Source of the DNA: Tenebrio molitor | Taxonomy: Eukaryota; Arthropoda; Insecta; Coleoptera; Tenebrionidae | Assembly: GCF_963966145.1 (NCBI RefSeq) | Contig: NC_091047.1 | Location: forward strand, 22,568,001 to 22,632,000 | Reading direction: 5' to 3' | DNA length: 64,000 bases | Shown: positions 63,086 to 64,000 of the stretch, one piece after another | How positions within the stretch are numbered: position 1 is the first letter of the stretch | Layout: every line of letters starts with the position of its first letter | The notes under the pieces: generated by a model | The model's input: the letters and a program-made list of their open reading frames with translations, nothing else | The model's database searches: none | Told to the model about the DNA's origin: nothing | Position numbers and translations under genes: made by a program

Positions 63086-64000
63086 TATAATAGATGTATT
63101 ATTTAGTAGAATTCCTAAGAAATTAAATAACTATTTGTTTGCTACATTAGTCTAAAGAAATACTTAAATAGGTAATCATAATGTTCGTTTTAATTTTATT
63201 TTGAATTTAACAGAAACACAAAATTTAGAATTGTTTTCGTAATAAAAAAATTATATTTAAAATTATATTGCTATTTTGACGGTGAAGTTAAAAATTCAAA
63301 GACACAACCAGATTAGATAACTATTCATCACCAAAAAATTTGAGTAAAAGGCTTTTTGATTGTGTGTAATTTCCTAATTTTCCGTACGTAATATTCATAT
63401 ACCGGGTGTTATAGAAGTCCACGTAATAAATTTAACCGCCAGTAGGACTCGTTATATGTAGTTATTTATGTGACGCGCTTAGTAAATTAATCTTTACGGG
63501 CGCGCTGGCACTTGCGGGACGAGTGACGTAAGGAACGAGTCTCCATAAGCCAGTAAGCCTTTAAATTTCGTTTTTTAATTGTTATTTATGTTTATAAAAA
63601 TGTTATAATGAAAGGCGGTGGGGCAATTATACCTACGTCGTCATGGTGTTGAGATAAACAACAAAAATACTGTCAGGAGTTTTGTGAAATTTGTTGCAAA
63701 TAGAAAGAAAAGAAAGAATGGCTAATAAGAGCAAACCTAACGCATCGATTGTCATTTCGACTGAACATACAATTCAATTTTCAAAATTAGTATTGGAAGA
63801 TTCTGCAGATCACTAGAAAACAAATTGCTTATTTAATACTACAAATTTGTCTCGAAATAATATTTGCATTTGCTGAAAACTGATCATTTTCCTTGAAAAA
63901 AAAAAATTAAACCCTTTAGATGCCTTAAAACCGCTTCAATCAATAATTTGTGGTCAACTTTAACAAGCTTAACAAGTAATGAATGTAGAACCAAACCAAA
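63086..64000. other. Gene-free with a lone DNA-element end
   Basis: ATACCGGGTGTTATAGAAGT at 63400 resembles the TACAGGGTGTT ends of insect MITEs. No partner end lies inside the window. Confidence 0.4.

Overview
This is a eukaryotic nuclear window, most likely from an insect. It is AT-rich, has no bacterial-style gene packing, shows canonical splice signals around its one credible host exon, and is full of arthropod-type repeats: MITEs flanked by TA with ends of the CAGGGT type, Tc1/mariner relics, tRNA-derived SINEs and non-LTR retrotransposon fragments. A beetle would fit, but the species cannot be settled from sequence alone. Almost all short open frames here are chance frames, often antisense to purine-rich repeats.

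One host gene piece stands out: a GC-rich minus-strand coding exon at 33857-33082 (258 codons plus 2 nt, ending at a strong GT donor). A putative non-coding leader exon lies upstream around 34256-34500 in a CpG-rich, promoter-like block. The protein is Ser/Pro-rich and disordered-looking, and I do not recognise it. Its next exon, expected at lower coordinates, was not found, so 1-33081 may be mostly intron.

Region by region: 1-5 kb is non-coding with a GC-richer block at 2.1-4.8 kb. A nested repeat (inverted ends at 5.04 and 6.75 kb) encloses a tRNA-type SINE and a broken LINE ORF1. A 906-bp foldback element sits at 8.28-9.19 kb, followed by two small MITEs. A 1.1-kb DNA transposon with a degraded helix-turn-helix frame is at 15.6-16.7 kb. 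A decayed repeat with three related units lies at 18.7-19.4 kb. A hairpin MITE, a CAGGGT-family MITE and a second long foldback fill 20.5-22.3 kb. A LINE ORF2 endonuclease relic between 18-bp direct repeats is at 24.7-25.6 kb. After the host exon come a 180-nt hairpin (34.8 kb), a 391-bp foldback-like element (35.7 kb), a Tc1 transposase fragment (38 kb), a second, inverted copy of the 1.1-kb transposon (46-47.1 kb), another MITE and a SINE (50.7-51.3 kb), a paired repeat family (57.2 and 62.8 kb), and a small transposase relic (62 kb).

GC-richer islands without convincing genes (about 2.1-4.8, 7.0-7.4, 10.8-12.1, 17.3-18.2, 22.5-23.8, 28.5-29.5, 30.4-31.2, 36.6-37.5, 38.9-40.1, 42.9-44.2, 49.6-50.2, 53.9-55.2, 58.1-58.6 and 61.0-61.4 kb) alternate with AT-rich repeat-bearing DNA. 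They are the best places to look for conserved regulatory sequence or short missed exons. No rRNA gene, functional tRNA gene, CRISPR array or complete mobile element was found.
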